Of a DNA stretch of 64,000 bases, positions 1 to 8,965 are shown in pieces (the stretch's first letter is position 1; each line of letters opens with the position of its first letter). The position numbers were made by a program, and so were the translations under genes. Origin of the DNA: Alcaligenaceae bacterium (GTDB taxonomy: Bacteria; Pseudomonadota; Gammaproteobacteria; Burkholderiales; Burkholderiaceae_B); assembly GCA_013416435.1 (NCBI GenBank), contig JACCEN010000014.1:92045-156044 (forward strand), read 5' to 3'. The notes beneath the pieces are model-generated. The model was not told the DNA's origin, did no database searches, and saw only the letters and a program-made list of their open reading frames with translations.

Positions 1-914
1 GTGACCAGGGGATGGAATATCTTGTCATGCAAGGCCGCCGGGACCCCGGGGCCATTGTCGATCACGGACATCACGATGGCCAGCTTCGCCTGGCGCGAGG
101 CGAGCAGCAGCTGACGCCCTATGCGGGTCCGCAGGGTGATCTGCGCCGACGCCGTCGAGCCCGACTCGTCGAGCGCCTGCGCGGCGTTGCGAACCATGTT
201 CAGGAAAGCCTGCATCAATCGCTCCTTGTCGCCGACCAGCTCGGGAGCCGAGGCATCGTAGTCCCGGATGAAGGTGATCCGGGGGAACTCCGCGCGGGCC
301 AGCGTATGCACGCGCTCGCAAATTTCGTGAATATTGAAACGCGTCTTCTTCAGGGTTGCGCCCTGGGGCGCAATGAGACGATCCACCAATCCGGCAAGCC
401 GGTCCGCTTCGGCGATGATCACCTGGGTGTATTCGTGCAGGGCATCGGTGCCCAGCTCGGCTTCCAGCAACTGCGCCGCGCCACGGATGCCGCCAAGCGG
501 ATTCTTCACTTCGTGGGCAAGATTGCGCAAGGACTCGCGCTGCGTGGCCAGCTCTTTGCTCAGTTGCCGATGGCGGTCCAGCAATACGTGGTGCTCCAGG
601 ACCCGGACCTCGAGCAAGGCCGCCCATTCCTGCTTTTGCAAGGGCACGATGGCCAGACTGACCGGCACCATGTCGCCGCGCCGCTCGACTGACAAGTCCT
701 GCCGCAAGACGCCGAACTTGCCATGGATGGCATCGGGCAGCCGGGCCGCGAGTTCGGCATCGCCACCGAACAGGCGGTCCACCGGCTGGCCCAGCAACTG
801 TCTGCGCGAAACGCTGAACAGCTCCTGCGCCGCCGTATTTCCGTGCTGGACGCAGCCCGCCTCATCCAGCAGCAGCACCGCCGTCGACAGCAGATCGTAA
901 CTGTCCAGGTCCAT
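1..914 (-). CDS. ntrB: Nitrogen regulation sensor histidine kinase NtrB (GlnL), partial
   Basis: Sensor kinase/phosphatase of the NtrB-NtrC system, which reads PII state and phosphorylates NtrC when nitrogen is short. It is cytoplasmic. The reading frame starts at ATG 914 (MDLDSYDLLSTAVLLLDEAG) and stays open to base 1, so the C-terminus and stop lie outside the window. The first ~120 residues form a PAS-like sensor. An H-box NLAHEVKNPLGGIRGA follows with the phospho-acceptor His, then an N-box region (FLNMVRNAAQAL) and a G1 box (VIDNGPGVP). It lies 44 bases downstream of glnA on the same strand, the usual glnA-ntrB(-ntrC) order, with a strong hairpin in the gap. Family assignment is secure from the motifs and the neighbour. 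Confidence 0.93.
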   Translation of the reverse strand, partial: MDLDSYDLLSTAVLLLDEAGCVQHGNTAAQELFSVSRRQLLGQPVDRLFGGDAELAARLPDAIHGKFGVLRQDLSVERRGDMVPVSLAIVPLQKQEWAALLEVRVLEHHVLLDRHRQLSKELATQRESLRNLAHEVKNPLGGIRGAAQLLEAELGTDALHEYTQVIIAEADRLAGLVDRLIAPQGATLKKTRFNIHEICERVHTLARAEFPRITFIRDYDASAPELVGDKERLMQAFLNMVRNAAQALDESGSTASAQITLRTRIGRQLLLASRQAKLAIVMSVIDNGPGVPAALHDKIFHPLV

Positions 915-933
915 GCTCGCGCCTTCGCTTGCC

Positions 934-953
934 GGGCGGCCCATGGGCCGCCC
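934..953. terminator. Perfect 20-bp palindrome between glnA and ntrB
   Basis: GGGCGGCCCATGGGCCGCCC is a perfect GC-rich palindrome lying between the glnA stop and the ntrB start. It has no U-run on the minus strand. Its position fits an attenuating or 3'-stabilising hairpin that lets glnA mRNA exceed ntrB mRNA, as described for glnA-ntrBC operons in other proteobacteria. The function is inferred. Confidence 0.55.
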
Positions 954-958
954 GCATC

Positions 959-2371
959 TTAGAGGCTGTAGTACATATCGAACTCGACCGGATGGGGCGT
1001 CATGCGCAGGCGCGTGACCTCCTCCATCTTAAGCGCGATATAGGCGTCGAGCATGTCGTTGCTGAATACGCCGCCACGGGTCAGGAATTCGCGGTCCTTG
1101 TCCAATGCCTCGAGCGCTTCTTCGAGCGACACGCACACGGTGGGGATCTTTGCGTCCTCCTCGGGAGGCAGATCGTACAGATTCTTGTCGGCGGGATCGC
1201 CGGGATGAATCTTGTTCTGCACGCCGTCCAGGCCCGCCATCATCAGCGCGGCGAAGGCCAGGTAGGGGTTGGCCATGGGATCGGGGAAACGCGCTTCCAC
1301 ACGGCGTGCCTTGGGGCTGCCCACGTATGGGATGCGGATCGACGCAGAGCGGTTGCGCGCCGAGTATGCCAGCTTGACCGGGGCCTCGTAATGGGGAACC
1401 AGGCGCTTGTACGAGTTGGTGGAGGGATTGGTGATGGCGTTCAGCGCCCGGGCGTGCTTGATGATGCCGCCGATGTAGTACAGCGCGAACTCGGACAAGC
1501 CCGCGTAGCCGTTGCCGGCGAACAGGTTCTGCCCGTCCTTCCAGATGGACTGGTGCACATGCATGCCGGATCCATTGTCCCCCACGATGGGCTTGGGCAT
1601 GAAGGTGGCCGTCTTGCCATACACATGCGCCACGTTGTGCACCGTGTATTTCAGGATCTGGCTCCAGTCGGCGCGCTCCACCAGGGTGCTGAACCGGGTG
1701 CCGATCTCGAGCTGGCCGGGGCCCGCCACCTCGTGGTGATGCACTTCGACGGGCACGCCTTGCTGTTCGAGCAGCAGGCACATTTCGGAACGCATGTCAT
1801 GGAAGGAGTCGACGGGGGGCACGGGAACATAGCCGCCCTTGATGCCGGGACGGTGCCCCATGTTGCCGCCTTCGAAATCGATGCTGCGCGACCATGGCGC
1901 CTCTTCCGACTTGATCTTCACGAAGGAGCCCGACATATCGTCGTTCCAGGTGATGCCGTCGAAAACGAAGAATTCGGGCTCGGGACCGAAGAAAGCGGTG
2001 TCGCCCAGGCCGCTGGACTTCAGGTAGGCCTCTGCGCGCTTGGCCAGCGAGCGCGGGTCGCGATCGTAGCCTTTCAGGTCGGACGGCTCGACCACATCGC
2101 AGGTCAGATTGAGCGTGGGCTCCTCACGGAACGGATCCATGCGCGCCGAACTGGTATCCGGTATGAGGACCATGTCGGATGCTTCGATGCCCTTCCAGCC
2201 GGCAATCGATGAACCGTCGAATGCGACACCGGTTTCGAGCTTTTCTTCGTCCACCGAATGGGCGGGCACGGTAAGGTGATGCTCTTTGCCCTGTGTATCC
2301 GTAAAACGGAAATCAACAAAAGTCACTTCGCGATCGGCGATCAATTTCACGACATCTTCGGGGGTGGACAT
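959..2371 (-). CDS. glnA: Type I glutamine synthetase
   Basis: Makes glutamine from glutamate, ammonia and ATP in the cytoplasm, as a dodecamer. The product is 470 residues, the normal GSI-beta length. The chosen start ([11 protein letters not shown], 2371) has a GGAG ribosome site 8-9 bases upstream; a longer in-frame start at 2401 has none. Visible family signatures include the beta-grasp N-terminus ([18 protein letters not shown]), the ATP-site segment [18 protein letters not shown], and the adenylylation loop [12 protein letters not shown] with its Tyr, so GlnE control is expected. The promoter region carries a sigma-54 element and NtrC sites. ntrB follows in the same direction. Confidence 0.97.
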   Translation of the reverse strand: MSTPEDVVKLIADREVTFVDFRFTDTQGKEHHLTVPAHSVDEEKLETGVAFDGSSIAGWKGIEASDMVLIPDTSSARMDPFREEPTLNLTCDVVEPSDLKGYDRDPRSLAKRAEAYLKSSGLGDTAFFGPEPEFFVFDGITWNDDMSGSFVKIKSEEAPWSRSIDFEGGNMGHRPGIKGGYVPVPPVDSFHDMRSEMCLLLEQQGVPVEVHHHEVAGPGQLEIGTRFSTLVERADWSQILKYTVHNVAHVYGKTATFMPKPIVGDNGSGMHVHQSIWKDGQNLFAGNGYAGLSEFALYYIGGIIKHARALNAITNPSTNSYKRLVPHYEAPVKLAYSARNRSASIRIPYVGSPKARRVEARFPDPMANPYLAFAALMMAGLDGVQNKIHPGDPADKNLYDLPPEEDAKIPTVCVSLEEALEALDKDREFLTRGGVFSNDMLDAYIALKMEEVTRLRMTPHPVEFDMYYSL

Positions 2372-2427
2372 AGAAAAGGCTCCTGAACCAGTAAAACACA
2401 AGAATGAGTGAGGACATCAGACATAAC

Positions 2428-2442
2428 GCAAATGCCGTGCCA
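2428..2442 (-). promoter_or_regulatory. Sigma-54 (-24/-12) promoter of glnA
   Basis: On the minus strand the sequence is TGGCAC-GGCAT-TTGC, an exact match to the RpoN consensus TGGCAC-N5-TTGC. It lies 57-71 bases upstream of the glnA start and downstream of two dyads resembling NtrC sites. This is the standard arrangement for nitrogen-regulated glnA. Directly seen; activity is inferred. Confidence 0.85.
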
Positions 2443-2512
2443 ACTTCCAGCCCCACGAATGCGCAGGGTGAGCGCCCCGGAAACGGCGGTTTTCACCAAA
2501 CCGGGGCGACAG

Positions 2513-2540
2513 GCACCATCATGGTGCAAATTTTAGTGCA
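2513..2540. promoter_or_regulatory. Tandem NtrC-type enhancer sites upstream of glnA
   Basis: Two overlapping dyads lie about 70-110 bases upstream of the sigma-54 promoter. The first is GCACCATCATGGTGC (2513-2527), a near-perfect palindrome. The second is TGCAAATTTTAGTGCA (2525-2540). Both match the GCAC-N5/6-GTGC pattern of NtrC binding sites, and their spacing is typical for enhancer-bound NtrC activating RpoN. A further inverted repeat (CGCCCCGG 2473-2480 / CCGGGGCG about 2500-2508) lies between enhancer and promoter. Confidence 0.75.
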
Positions 2541-2559
2541 AAAAGCGGGCGGCAATGAT

Positions 2560-3795
2560 TCAATCCAGGAACTCGGAGAGCAAATCATTCAAAAAAGCCC
2601 AGCCGAGAGGGGTGGCTCGCAAGCGGGCTGGATCCGGATCCAGCAGCCCTTTGGAGGTGGCCCTCTCTATGGCCGGCGCAATCGCGAAAATGGACTGCCC
2701 GGTGCGTTCGACGAAACTGCCGCGCTCGACGCCCTCCTTCAGGCGCAGTGCGTTCAGCATGAACTCGAAGCCGAGCTCCTTCCATTGCACGGGGCGATCC
2801 TGCGCAATATGGCTGCCGTCGCGCCGAATTGCCTTTTCCATCCATGAGGCCGGGTTCTTCAGCCTGGCCTGACGCACGATGCGGTCATGGAAGGAAAGCT
2901 TGCCGTGCGCGCCGGGCCCGATGCCCAGATAATCCCCGAACTCCCAATAATTGACGTTGTGCCGGCAGCGCTGGCCCGGCTTGGCGTAAGCGGAAACCTC
3001 ATAGCGCTCCCAGCCTTGATCGGCTGTGGCATGGGCGATCATTTCCTGCATGGCGGCGCTGGCATCGTCATCCGGAACCACCGGCGGGTACTTGGCGAAA
3101 ACGGTATTCGGTTCCAGCGTCAGATGATAAAGGGACAAATGCCCCGTCCCGAATCCCATGGCCAAGCGCAGGTCCCGCTCGCACTCGTCCAGCGACTGCC
3201 CGGGCAGGGCGAACATCAAGTCCAGGTTCACCCGCGGAACGGCGCGCTGGGCCATCTCGATGGCGGTCATGGCCTGCTTCCTATCGTGTATGCGTCCCAA
3301 TGCCTTCAGGGCGCGGTCGTCGAAGCTCTGGATGCCCAGCGACATCCGGTTGACACCGCTGGCGGCATAATCCATGAAGCGCCCCGCCTCCGCGGTGCCC
3401 GGGTTGGCTTCCAGAGTGACCTCGGCATCCGGCAACACATTCAGGTAGGCCCGAAACATCGCCAGCATGCGATCCAGGCCCGCGGACGACAGCAGGCTGG
3501 GCGTTCCTCCGCCGATGAAGATGGAAATCACCTGCCTGCCCCATACCGAAGGCAGCGCCTGTTCCAGATCCGCCTGAAGCGCGTCCAGATAATCCCGCTC
3601 CGGCAGTTCGCCTTTCAGTTCATGCGAATTGAAATCGCAATACGGGCATTTGCGCACACACCAAGGCACATGCACGTACAGCGACAGCGGAGGCAGGCCG
3701 GACAGGATGGTTCTGCCGCCCGGACCCGTAACGACACCGGGTTTGCGCGCCGCCTGGGATGCGCCGTGGCCGGCATTCTGCTGCAAGGCTGCCAT
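2560..3795 (-). CDS. hemW: Radical SAM heme chaperone HemW (HemN-like)
   Basis: Radical SAM protein of the coproporphyrinogen-oxidase-like family. HemW members bind heme and hand it to target enzymes rather than oxidising coproporphyrinogen. The 411-residue product has the [4Fe-4S] motif in VPWCVRKCPYCDF (CxxxCxxC), the GGGTPSLL glycine-rich SAM segment and the EANPGT strand. Its length fits HemW better than the longer HemN. It starts 3 bases after the rdgB stop with no gap for a promoter, so translation is probably coupled. The rdgB-hemW pairing is common in beta-proteobacteria. Confidence 0.92.
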   Translation of the reverse strand: MAALQQNAGHGASQAARKPGVVTGPGGRTILSGLPPLSLYVHVPWCVRKCPYCDFNSHELKGELPERDYLDALQADLEQALPSVWGRQVISIFIGGGTPSLLSSAGLDRMLAMFRAYLNVLPDAEVTLEANPGTAEAGRFMDYAASGVNRMSLGIQSFDDRALKALGRIHDRKQAMTAIEMAQRAVPRVNLDLMFALPGQSLDECERDLRLAMGFGTGHLSLYHLTLEPNTVFAKYPPVVPDDDASAAMQEMIAHATADQGWERYEVSAYAKPGQRCRHNVNYWEFGDYLGIGPGAHGKLSFHDRIVRQARLKNPASWMEKAIRRDGSHIAQDRPVQWKELGFEFMLNALRLKEGVERGSFVERTGQSIFAIAPAIERATSKGLLDPDPARLRATPLGWAFLNDLLSEFLD

Positions 3796-3798
3796 GGC

Positions 3799-4401
3799 TC
3801 ACATACCCCGTGCGCGCAGCGCCTGCAGCAGGGACTGCAATGCCATGGCGCGATGGCTTTGGGCGTTCTTCTGCCGGGGCTCGAGTTCGGCCACCGTTTT
3901 TCCCAAGGACGGAATATGGAAATGGGCGTCGTAGCCGAAGCCGTTGTCGCCGCGCGGTTCGTCGACGATTTCTCCTTCCCAGCATCCTTCCGCGACGATG
4001 GGCCTGGGGTCGTCCGCCGATTTCACATACACCAGCACCGCAATATAGCTGGCGCGGCGATTCTGGACCGAGGCAAGCTCCTGAACCAGGCGGCGATTGT
4101 TCGCGCTGTCCGATTTTTCGCCACCGGCCAGCGCCGCATAGCGTGCGGAAAGAACACCTGGACGGTCGTCCAGGGCCTGCACGCACAAGCCCGAATCATC
4201 GGCGAGCGCCGGCAGCCCGGTCAGCAGGCTGGCATGCCTGGCCTTGGCTAGGGCATTTTCCAGAAAGGTCGCGTGCGGCTCTTCGGCCTCGGGCACGCCC
4301 AAAGCGCCCTGCGGAACCATGTCCAGGCCGGCTTCGGACAGAATAGCGGAAAACTCCCGCAGCTTTCCCGCGTTGTTGGACGCGAGCACTACTTTAGTCA
4401 T
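3799..4401 (-). CDS. rdgB: XTP/dITP diphosphatase (non-canonical purine NTP pyrophosphatase)
   Basis: House-cleaning enzyme that hydrolyses XTP, ITP and dITP to monophosphates, keeping deaminated purines out of DNA. The 200-residue product starts MTKVVLASNNAGKLREF, the typical HAM1/RdgB N-terminus (SNNxGKxxE), and has ALADDSGLCVQALDDRPGVLSARYA and the C-terminal SHRAMAL segment. Start 4401 is preferred over 4410 because family members begin at MTK. The start overlaps the end of the LysR gene by 8 bases. Closely followed by hemW. Confidence 0.95.
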   Translation of the reverse strand: MTKVVLASNNAGKLREFSAILSEAGLDMVPQGALGVPEAEEPHATFLENALAKARHASLLTGLPALADDSGLCVQALDDRPGVLSARYAALAGGEKSDSANNRRLVQELASVQNRRASYIAVLVYVKSADDPRPIVAEGCWEGEIVDEPRGDNGFGYDAHFHIPSLGKTVAELEPRQKNAQSHRAMALQSLLQALRARGM

Positions 4402-5308
4402 GGGTAACACCTTCGGCCTCGTCCCTCAGAAGGACCGAGACCAGTTCTTTAGCGAAAATGGGAAGCCTGTCGAATTGCCTGACGCAGATGTGCAGGCGGC
4501 GCAAGGCCCATGCATCGTTGAGCGCGACGCGCCGGAGCGGAAGATCGCGGACATAGCGGCTTGCGGCCGATGCCGGGATCACGCCTATGCCGACGTTGGC
4601 CGCGATCATGCGGCATACGGCCTCGAAGTTGCCGACTTCGACCCTGAACCGCAACATGCGGCCCAGGTCGTCGGCGGCCTGCAGCAGGAACGCATGGATC
4701 GCGCTCGTTTCGGACAGGCTGACGTAGTCGTAGGCCAGCGTTTCGGCGAAATCCACCGATTCGCGGCCCGCCAGCGGGTGGTCGGCATGCGTGACCAGCA
4801 CGAGCCTATCGTTGCGGTAGGGCAGGAACTCGACGTTCTCGCCGCCATCGGCCTTCGCCGTAATGCCGATATCCGCCGCGCCGTCGGCCACGGCCTTGAC
4901 GACCTGGTGGCTCAGGCGCTCGCGCAGCTCGACGTTGACGTCGCGATGCTCGGCCAGATAGCGGGCCAGGATGTCGGGCATGAACTCATTCATCGCCGTC
5001 GTGTTCGCATACACCCGCACTCGCCCCTTGATGCCGCTGGCATATTCCTGGATGTCGCCCCGCAGATGCTCGAGCTGCCTCAGGACGATGCGCGCATGCC
5101 GCACGAAGGCCTCGCCCGAAGGCGTCAGCGTCACGCCCTGGCTGTTGCGGTAAAGCAAGGCGGTACCAAGCCGGCTTTCCAGGTTCTTGACCCGGTTGCT
5201 TGCCGCGGGCAGCGAGAGAAAGGACTGTTCCGCCCCTCTCGTCATGCTTTGGGCGGCCGCGACGTTCACCATGAGGTGCATGTCGGTCAGGTCAAAATAT
5301 ACAGCCAT
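4394..5308 (-). CDS. LysR-family transcriptional regulator
   Basis: DNA-binding regulator of 304 residues, normal LTTR length. The winged helix-turn-helix occupies the first ~60 residues (FLSLPAASNRVKNLESRLGTALLYRNSQGVTLT), followed by a periplasmic-binding-protein-like effector domain. Start 5308 (MAVYFDLTDMHLMVNV) fits the family; the upstream ATG at 5356 would add 16 unrelated residues. It is divergent from the acyl-CoA dehydrogenase gene across a 110-base gap, the classic LysR arrangement, so it probably controls that gene and the MmgE/PrpD gene. The effector is unknown. Its 3' end overlaps rdgB, suggesting it was inserted upstream of an existing rdgB. Confidence 0.9.
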   Translation of the reverse strand: MAVYFDLTDMHLMVNVAAAQSMTRGAEQSFLSLPAASNRVKNLESRLGTALLYRNSQGVTLTPSGEAFVRHARIVLRQLEHLRGDIQEYASGIKGRVRVYANTTAMNEFMPDILARYLAEHRDVNVELRERLSHQVVKAVADGAADIGITAKADGGENVEFLPYRNDRLVLVTHADHPLAGRESVDFAETLAYDYVSLSETSAIHAFLLQAADDLGRMLRFRVEVGNFEAVCRMIAANVGIGVIPASAASRYVRDLPLRRVALNDAWALRRLHICVRQFDRLPIFAKELVSVLLRDEAEGVTHD

Positions 5309-5418
5309 GTGGCCTACTCTTAAATATTGGCAAACACCCGCTTCATCAACGAACAATGGTCAAGCGGGTCGCAATCAGGCAAAGTTCACGCTATTGTAAT
5401 GAACCACGCCAAGGAACC

Positions 5419-6579
5419 ATGACCTCGCACGCCAACGACTTCCAGGAAATCCGGGACGCCATCCGCGATCTGTGCTCGCAATTTCCGCCGGAATACTTCC
5501 GCAAGATAGACGAAGAGCGCGGCTATCCGGAAGCTTTCGTCAAGACGCTGACCGAAGCGGGCTGGCTTGCCGCCCTGATCCCCGAAGAATATGGCGGCTC
5601 CGGGCTGAGCCTTACCGCCGCATCGGTGATCATGGAGGAAATCAACCGCAATGGCGGCAATTCCGGCGTATGCCATGGCCAGATGTACAACATGGGCACC
5701 CTGCTGCGCCATGGCTCGGAAGCCCAGAAGCGGCAATACCTGCCGCGCATCGCCACCGGCGAACTCCGTTTGCAATCCATGGGCGTGACCGAGCCCACGA
5801 CTGGCACCGACACCACCCGCATCAAGACCACCGCCGTCAAAATGGGTGATCGATACGTCGTCAACGGGCAGAAAGTGTGGATTTCGCGCATCCAGCATTC
5901 AGACCTCATGATACTGCTGGCGCGCACCACCCCGCTGGATCAGGTCAGGAAGAAATCGGAAGGCATGTCGATCTTTCTTGTCGACCTGCGCCAGGCCATC
6001 GGCCACGGCATGCAGGTGCGCCCCATTCCCAACATGGTCAACCACGAGACCAACGAACTGTTCTTCGACAACCTTGAAATTCCCGCCGAGAACCTGATCG
6101 GCGAAGAAGGCAAAGGCTTCAAGTACATCCTCGACGGCCTGAACGCCGAACGCACCCTGATTGCGGCCGAATGCATAGGCGACGGCCACTGGTTCATCGA
6201 CAAGGTTTCCGCCTACGCCAAGGAAAGAATCGTGTTCGGCCGCCCTATCGGCCAAAATCAGGGCGTGCAGTTTCCGATTGCCCGCGCGCACATCAATATA
6301 GAGGCCGCCAGCCTCATGCGTTTCGAGGCCGCCCGGCTGTTCGATGCCAGGCAGCCCTGCGGCGCCCAGGCCAATATGGCCAAGCTGCTGGCGGCCGATG
6401 CCTCCTGGGAGGCCGCCAACGCCTGCCTGCAATTCCATGGCGGTTTCGGGTTCGCGAACGAATACGACGTCGAAAGAAAATTCCGTGAAACCCGGCTCTA
6501 TCAAGTGGCGCCCATCTCAACCAACCTGATCCTGTCCTATGTCGCCGAGCATGTCCTGGGACTGCCGCGCTCCTTCTAA
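5419..6579 (+). CDS. Acyl-CoA dehydrogenase family protein
   Basis: FAD-dependent acyl-CoA dehydrogenase of 386 residues. Start 5419 (MTSHANDFQEIRDAI) has AAGGA 4-8 bases upstream; an earlier in-frame ATG at 5356 has none. Visible features are the N-terminal helical domain (LIPEEYGGSGLSLTAASVIMEEI), the flavin segment MGVTEPTTGTDTTRIKTTAV, NGQKVWISRIQHSD and the C-terminal helix QFHGGFGFANEYDVERKFRE. The substrate cannot be told from sequence. It ends 9 bases before the MmgE/PrpD gene, so the two form an operon, presumably for catabolism of a short branched or substituted acid. Confidence 0.9.
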   Translation: MTSHANDFQEIRDAIRDLCSQFPPEYFRKIDEERGYPEAFVKTLTEAGWLAALIPEEYGGSGLSLTAASVIMEEINRNGGNSGVCHGQMYNMGTLLRHGSEAQKRQYLPRIATGELRLQSMGVTEPTTGTDTTRIKTTAVKMGDRYVVNGQKVWISRIQHSDLMILLARTTPLDQVRKKSEGMSIFLVDLRQAIGHGMQVRPIPNMVNHETNELFFDNLEIPAENLIGEEGKGFKYILDGLNAERTLIAAECIGDGHWFIDKVSAYAKERIVFGRPIGQNQGVQFPIARAHINIEAASLMRFEAARLFDARQPCGAQANMAKLLAADASWEAANACLQFHGGFGFANEYDVERKFRETRLYQVAPISTNLILSYVAEHVLGLPRSF

Positions 6580-6588
6580 GGTGATTCC

Positions 6589-7989
6589 ATGAACCATCCC
6601 AGCGCCCAGCTTGCCGAATTCGCGGCCGAACTGAAATACGAAGACATCCCTTCACCGGTGCTGCGCCGTACCGAAGACCTCATGCTGGACTGCCTGGCGT
6701 CGGTTTTGGCCGGGTCCAGCGCGCGCCCGGTCCAAAGCATCGCCCGCTTCGCCGACGCCATGGGGCCTACCAGCGGCCCCGCCGAGAACATGGTCACCCG
6801 CCGTACGAGCAGCCCGCTGTTCGCGGCCATGGCGAATGCGGCCGCGGCCCATATGGTCGAACAGGACGACGTGCACAATGGATCGGTCTTCCATCCCGCG
6901 GCGGTGGTGTTTCCGCCGGCCATCGCGGTCGCCCAGGCGCTGGGCCGATCGGGCAAGGAGCTGTTGACCGCCTGCGTGGCGGGCTACGAAAGCGGCATAC
7001 GCGTCGGCGAATTCCTGGGACGCTCGCACTACAAGATCTTCCACACCACAGGCACCGCCGGCGCCCTGGCCGCCGCGGCCGCCGTCGGGCGGCTGCTCAA
7101 CCTGAACCCCGCACAAATGCTCGATGCCATCGGGTCGGCGGGCACGCAAGCGGCGGGCTTGTGGGAATTCCTGAAGGACGCGGCCGACTCCAAACAGCTG
7201 CATACGTCCAAAGCGGCGGTCAACGGCATCATTGCCGCCTACCTGGCCAACGACGGCTTCACGGGCGCCCGCCACATCCTGGAAGGCGCCCAAGGCATGG
7301 CGGCGGGCATGTCCAGCGATGCCGATCCTGCACGCTTGACGCACGGACTGGGCAGCCGGTGGACGGTGCTGGAAACCTCGTTCAAGTATCACGCCTCGTG
7401 CCGTCACACGCATCCGGCGGCCGATGCACTGCTGGCGCTGGTCCAGGCCCATGCGCTGTCCATCGACGACATCGCGCGCGTGGACGCCCTGGTCCACCAG
7501 GGAGCCATCGATGTCCTCGGACCGGTGGTCGATCCCAGTACCGTACATCAATCCAAGTTTTCCATGGGGACGGTGCTCGGCCTGATCGCGCAGCAGGGCC
7601 GCGCGGGACTGCCGGAGTTCGACGCCGCCTTGAATGACCCCGCCATCTCGGCTTTTCGCAAGAAGGTGGTGATGACTCTGGATCCGGAGGTCGACCAGGC
7701 CTACCCCGAAAAGTGGATCGGGAAGGTGCGCGTGACCACTACGGACGGCCGCGTCCTGGACGCGCGGGTGGACGAGCCCAAAGGCGACCCCGGCAATACG
7801 CTGAGCCGCGCCGAGCTGGAAGACAAAGCGCGACGGCTCGGCACCTACCGGAACGCCGCCACGCCCGAGGAAATCGACACGCTCATAGAGCGCGTATGGA
7901 CGCTTGCCGATAACGACATGGTCGGCGGTTTTGTTCCGGGGGGTCAGACCCCGGAAACTTTTGGGGGTCAGACCGCGCATGGGGTCTGA
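6589..7989 (+). CDS. MmgE/PrpD family protein (2-methylcitrate dehydratase-like)
   Basis: Member of the PrpD fold family, which includes 2-methylcitrate dehydratase and other cis-elimination enzymes. The product is 466 residues, slightly long. Conserved PrpD blocks include LDCLASVLAG, the MVEQDDVHNGSVFHPAAVVFPPAIA segment (quoted in part) with candidate catalytic residues, and YHASCRHTHPAADAL. The last ~20 residues (from about VPGGQTPETFGGQ to TAHGV) are encoded by the GGGGTCAGACCCC repeat, so the native stop codon has been replaced by a repeat-derived tail. Cotranscribed with the acyl-CoA dehydrogenase. Its substrate need not be methylcitrate. Confidence 0.88.
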   Translation: MNHPSAQLAEFAAELKYEDIPSPVLRRTEDLMLDCLASVLAGSSARPVQSIARFADAMGPTSGPAENMVTRRTSSPLFAAMANAAAAHMVEQDDVHNGSVFHPAAVVFPPAIAVAQALGRSGKELLTACVAGYESGIRVGEFLGRSHYKIFHTTGTAGALAAAAAVGRLLNLNPAQMLDAIGSAGTQAAGLWEFLKDAADSKQLHTSKAAVNGIIAAYLANDGFTGARHILEGAQGMAAGMSSDADPARLTHGLGSRWTVLETSFKYHASCRHTHPAADALLALVQAHALSIDDIARVDALVHQGAIDVLGPVVDPSTVHQSKFSMGTVLGLIAQQGRAGLPEFDAALNDPAISAFRKKVVMTLDPEVDQAYPEKWIGKVRVTTTDGRVLDARVDEPKGDPGNTLSRAELEDKARRLGTYRNAATPEEIDTLIERVWTLADNDMVGGFVPGGQTPETFGGQTAHGV

Positions 7990-8108
7990 CCCTAAAACTT
8001 CCTGGGCCGGGGTCAGACCCCGCATGGGGTCTGACCCTTCTCACTGGCTAAGGGGTCAGACCCCGTACGGGGTCTGACCCCAGCTCGATTCGTACGGGGT
8101 CTGACCCC
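7937..8108. repeat. Palindromic repeat cluster A (GGGGTCAGACCCC type)
   Basis: At least four GGGGTCAGACCCC / GGGGTCTGACCCC arms lie between the convergent MmgE/PrpD and rph genes, some paired around a 4-base loop (CCCCGTACGGGG) to give near-perfect 30-bp palindromes. The cluster supplies the end of both flanking coding regions. Dispersed copies occur at six other places in this window. It can act as a two-way hairpin terminator. Confidence 0.93.
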
Positions 8109-8848
8109 AACACGGTTTTCTGTATCGCGATCAGGCTCTGTATACCGGTTTCAGCCAGGTCCAGCAAGCCGTCAAGCGCCTGCCTGCTGAACGTCCGGCC
8201 TTCGGCCGTGCCCTGGACTTCGACGAACTGGCCGGCGCCTGTCATGACGATGTTCATGTCGGCATCGCAGCCCGAGTCCTCGATATAGTCGAGATCCAGC
8301 ACGGGCTCGCCATGCACGAAGCCGACCGAGACGGCCGCCACGTGATCCAGCAAGGGATTGGACGACAGCACGCCACCGTTCATGAGCCCCCGCACGGCCA
8401 GCGCCGCCGCCACCCAGGCGCCGGTGATGCTCGCGCACCGGGTGCCGCCGTCCGCCTGCAGCACGTCGCAATCCAGATGCAGCGTGCGTTCGCCCAGGGC
8501 GGTCAAATCGAAAACCGCGCGCAGGCTGCGGCCGATCAGCCGCTGGATTTCCTGGGTGCGCCCGCTTTGCTTGCCGCGCGCCGCTTCACGGTCGGATCGC
8601 GTGTGTGTGGAGCGCGGCAACATGCCGTATTCCGCCGTCACCCAGCCTTGCCCTTTTCCCTTCAGGAAAGGCGGCACCTTGTCCAGTACGCTGGCGTTGC
8701 ATAGCACATGCGTGTCGCCCGCCTGGACCAGGACGGAGCCTTCGGCATGGCGGGTATAGCCGAGCTGCATCGAGAAGCGCCGCAGCTCGTCCGCTTGGCG
8801 ACCCGAGGGACGGATCGGGGATGATGAGGGTGGCAAGGATTCCGGCAC
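8048..8848 (-). CDS. rph: Ribonuclease PH
   Basis: 3'-5' phosphorolytic exoribonuclease that trims tRNA 3' ends. The start is taken as GTG 8848 ([18 protein letters not shown]) because a perfect AGGAGG lies 5 bases upstream; an ATG at 8908 lacks a ribosome site. Visible RNase PH features are [32 protein letters not shown], the [19 protein letters not shown]-binding stretch and the [19 protein letters not shown] core. The product is ~266 residues against ~238-246 usual. The extra C-terminal residues ([20 protein letters not shown]) are translated from the dispersed repeat. rdgB-hemW, its usual neighbours, lie 3.6 kb further on. Confidence 0.94.
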   Translation of the reverse strand: MPESLPPSSSPIRPSGRQADELRRFSMQLGYTRHAEGSVLVQAGDTHVLCNASVLDKVPPFLKGKGQGWVTAEYGMLPRSTHTRSDREAARGKQSGRTQEIQRLIGRSLRAVFDLTALGERTLHLDCDVLQADGGTRCASITGAWVAAALAVRGLMNGGVLSSNPLLDHVAAVSVGFVHGEPVLDLDYIEDSGCDADMNIVMTGAGQFVEVQGTAEGRTFSRQALDGLLDLAETGIQSLIAIQKTVLGSDPVRIELGSDPVRGLTP

Positions 8849-8965
8849 ACGGGCCTCCTGATTCAAAAAACGATAGCCGCATTCTCTCACAGCCCGGCGG
8901 TGCCGCATCGCTGGGCTCAGCGTGCACTTACAATAGTCCTTTTCGACGACCTCACAGGACCACCC

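Noticed and set aside
929..2212. 427-codon plus-strand open frame opposite glnA
   Set aside because: It is the antisense shadow of a GC-rich conserved gene, His/Gly/Arg-rich, with no family features.
2887..4251. 454-codon plus-strand open frame opposite hemW and rdgB
   Set aside because: It spans two well-supported genes on the other strand and shows only shadow composition.
6652..8025. 457-codon minus-strand open frame opposite the MmgE/PrpD gene
   Set aside because: Shadow frame; its start lies in the repeat cluster and it has no domain signature.
7937..8108. CRISPR array
   Set aside because: Units are palindromic, irregularly spaced, and the sequences between them are not uniform spacers; no cas genes are present.
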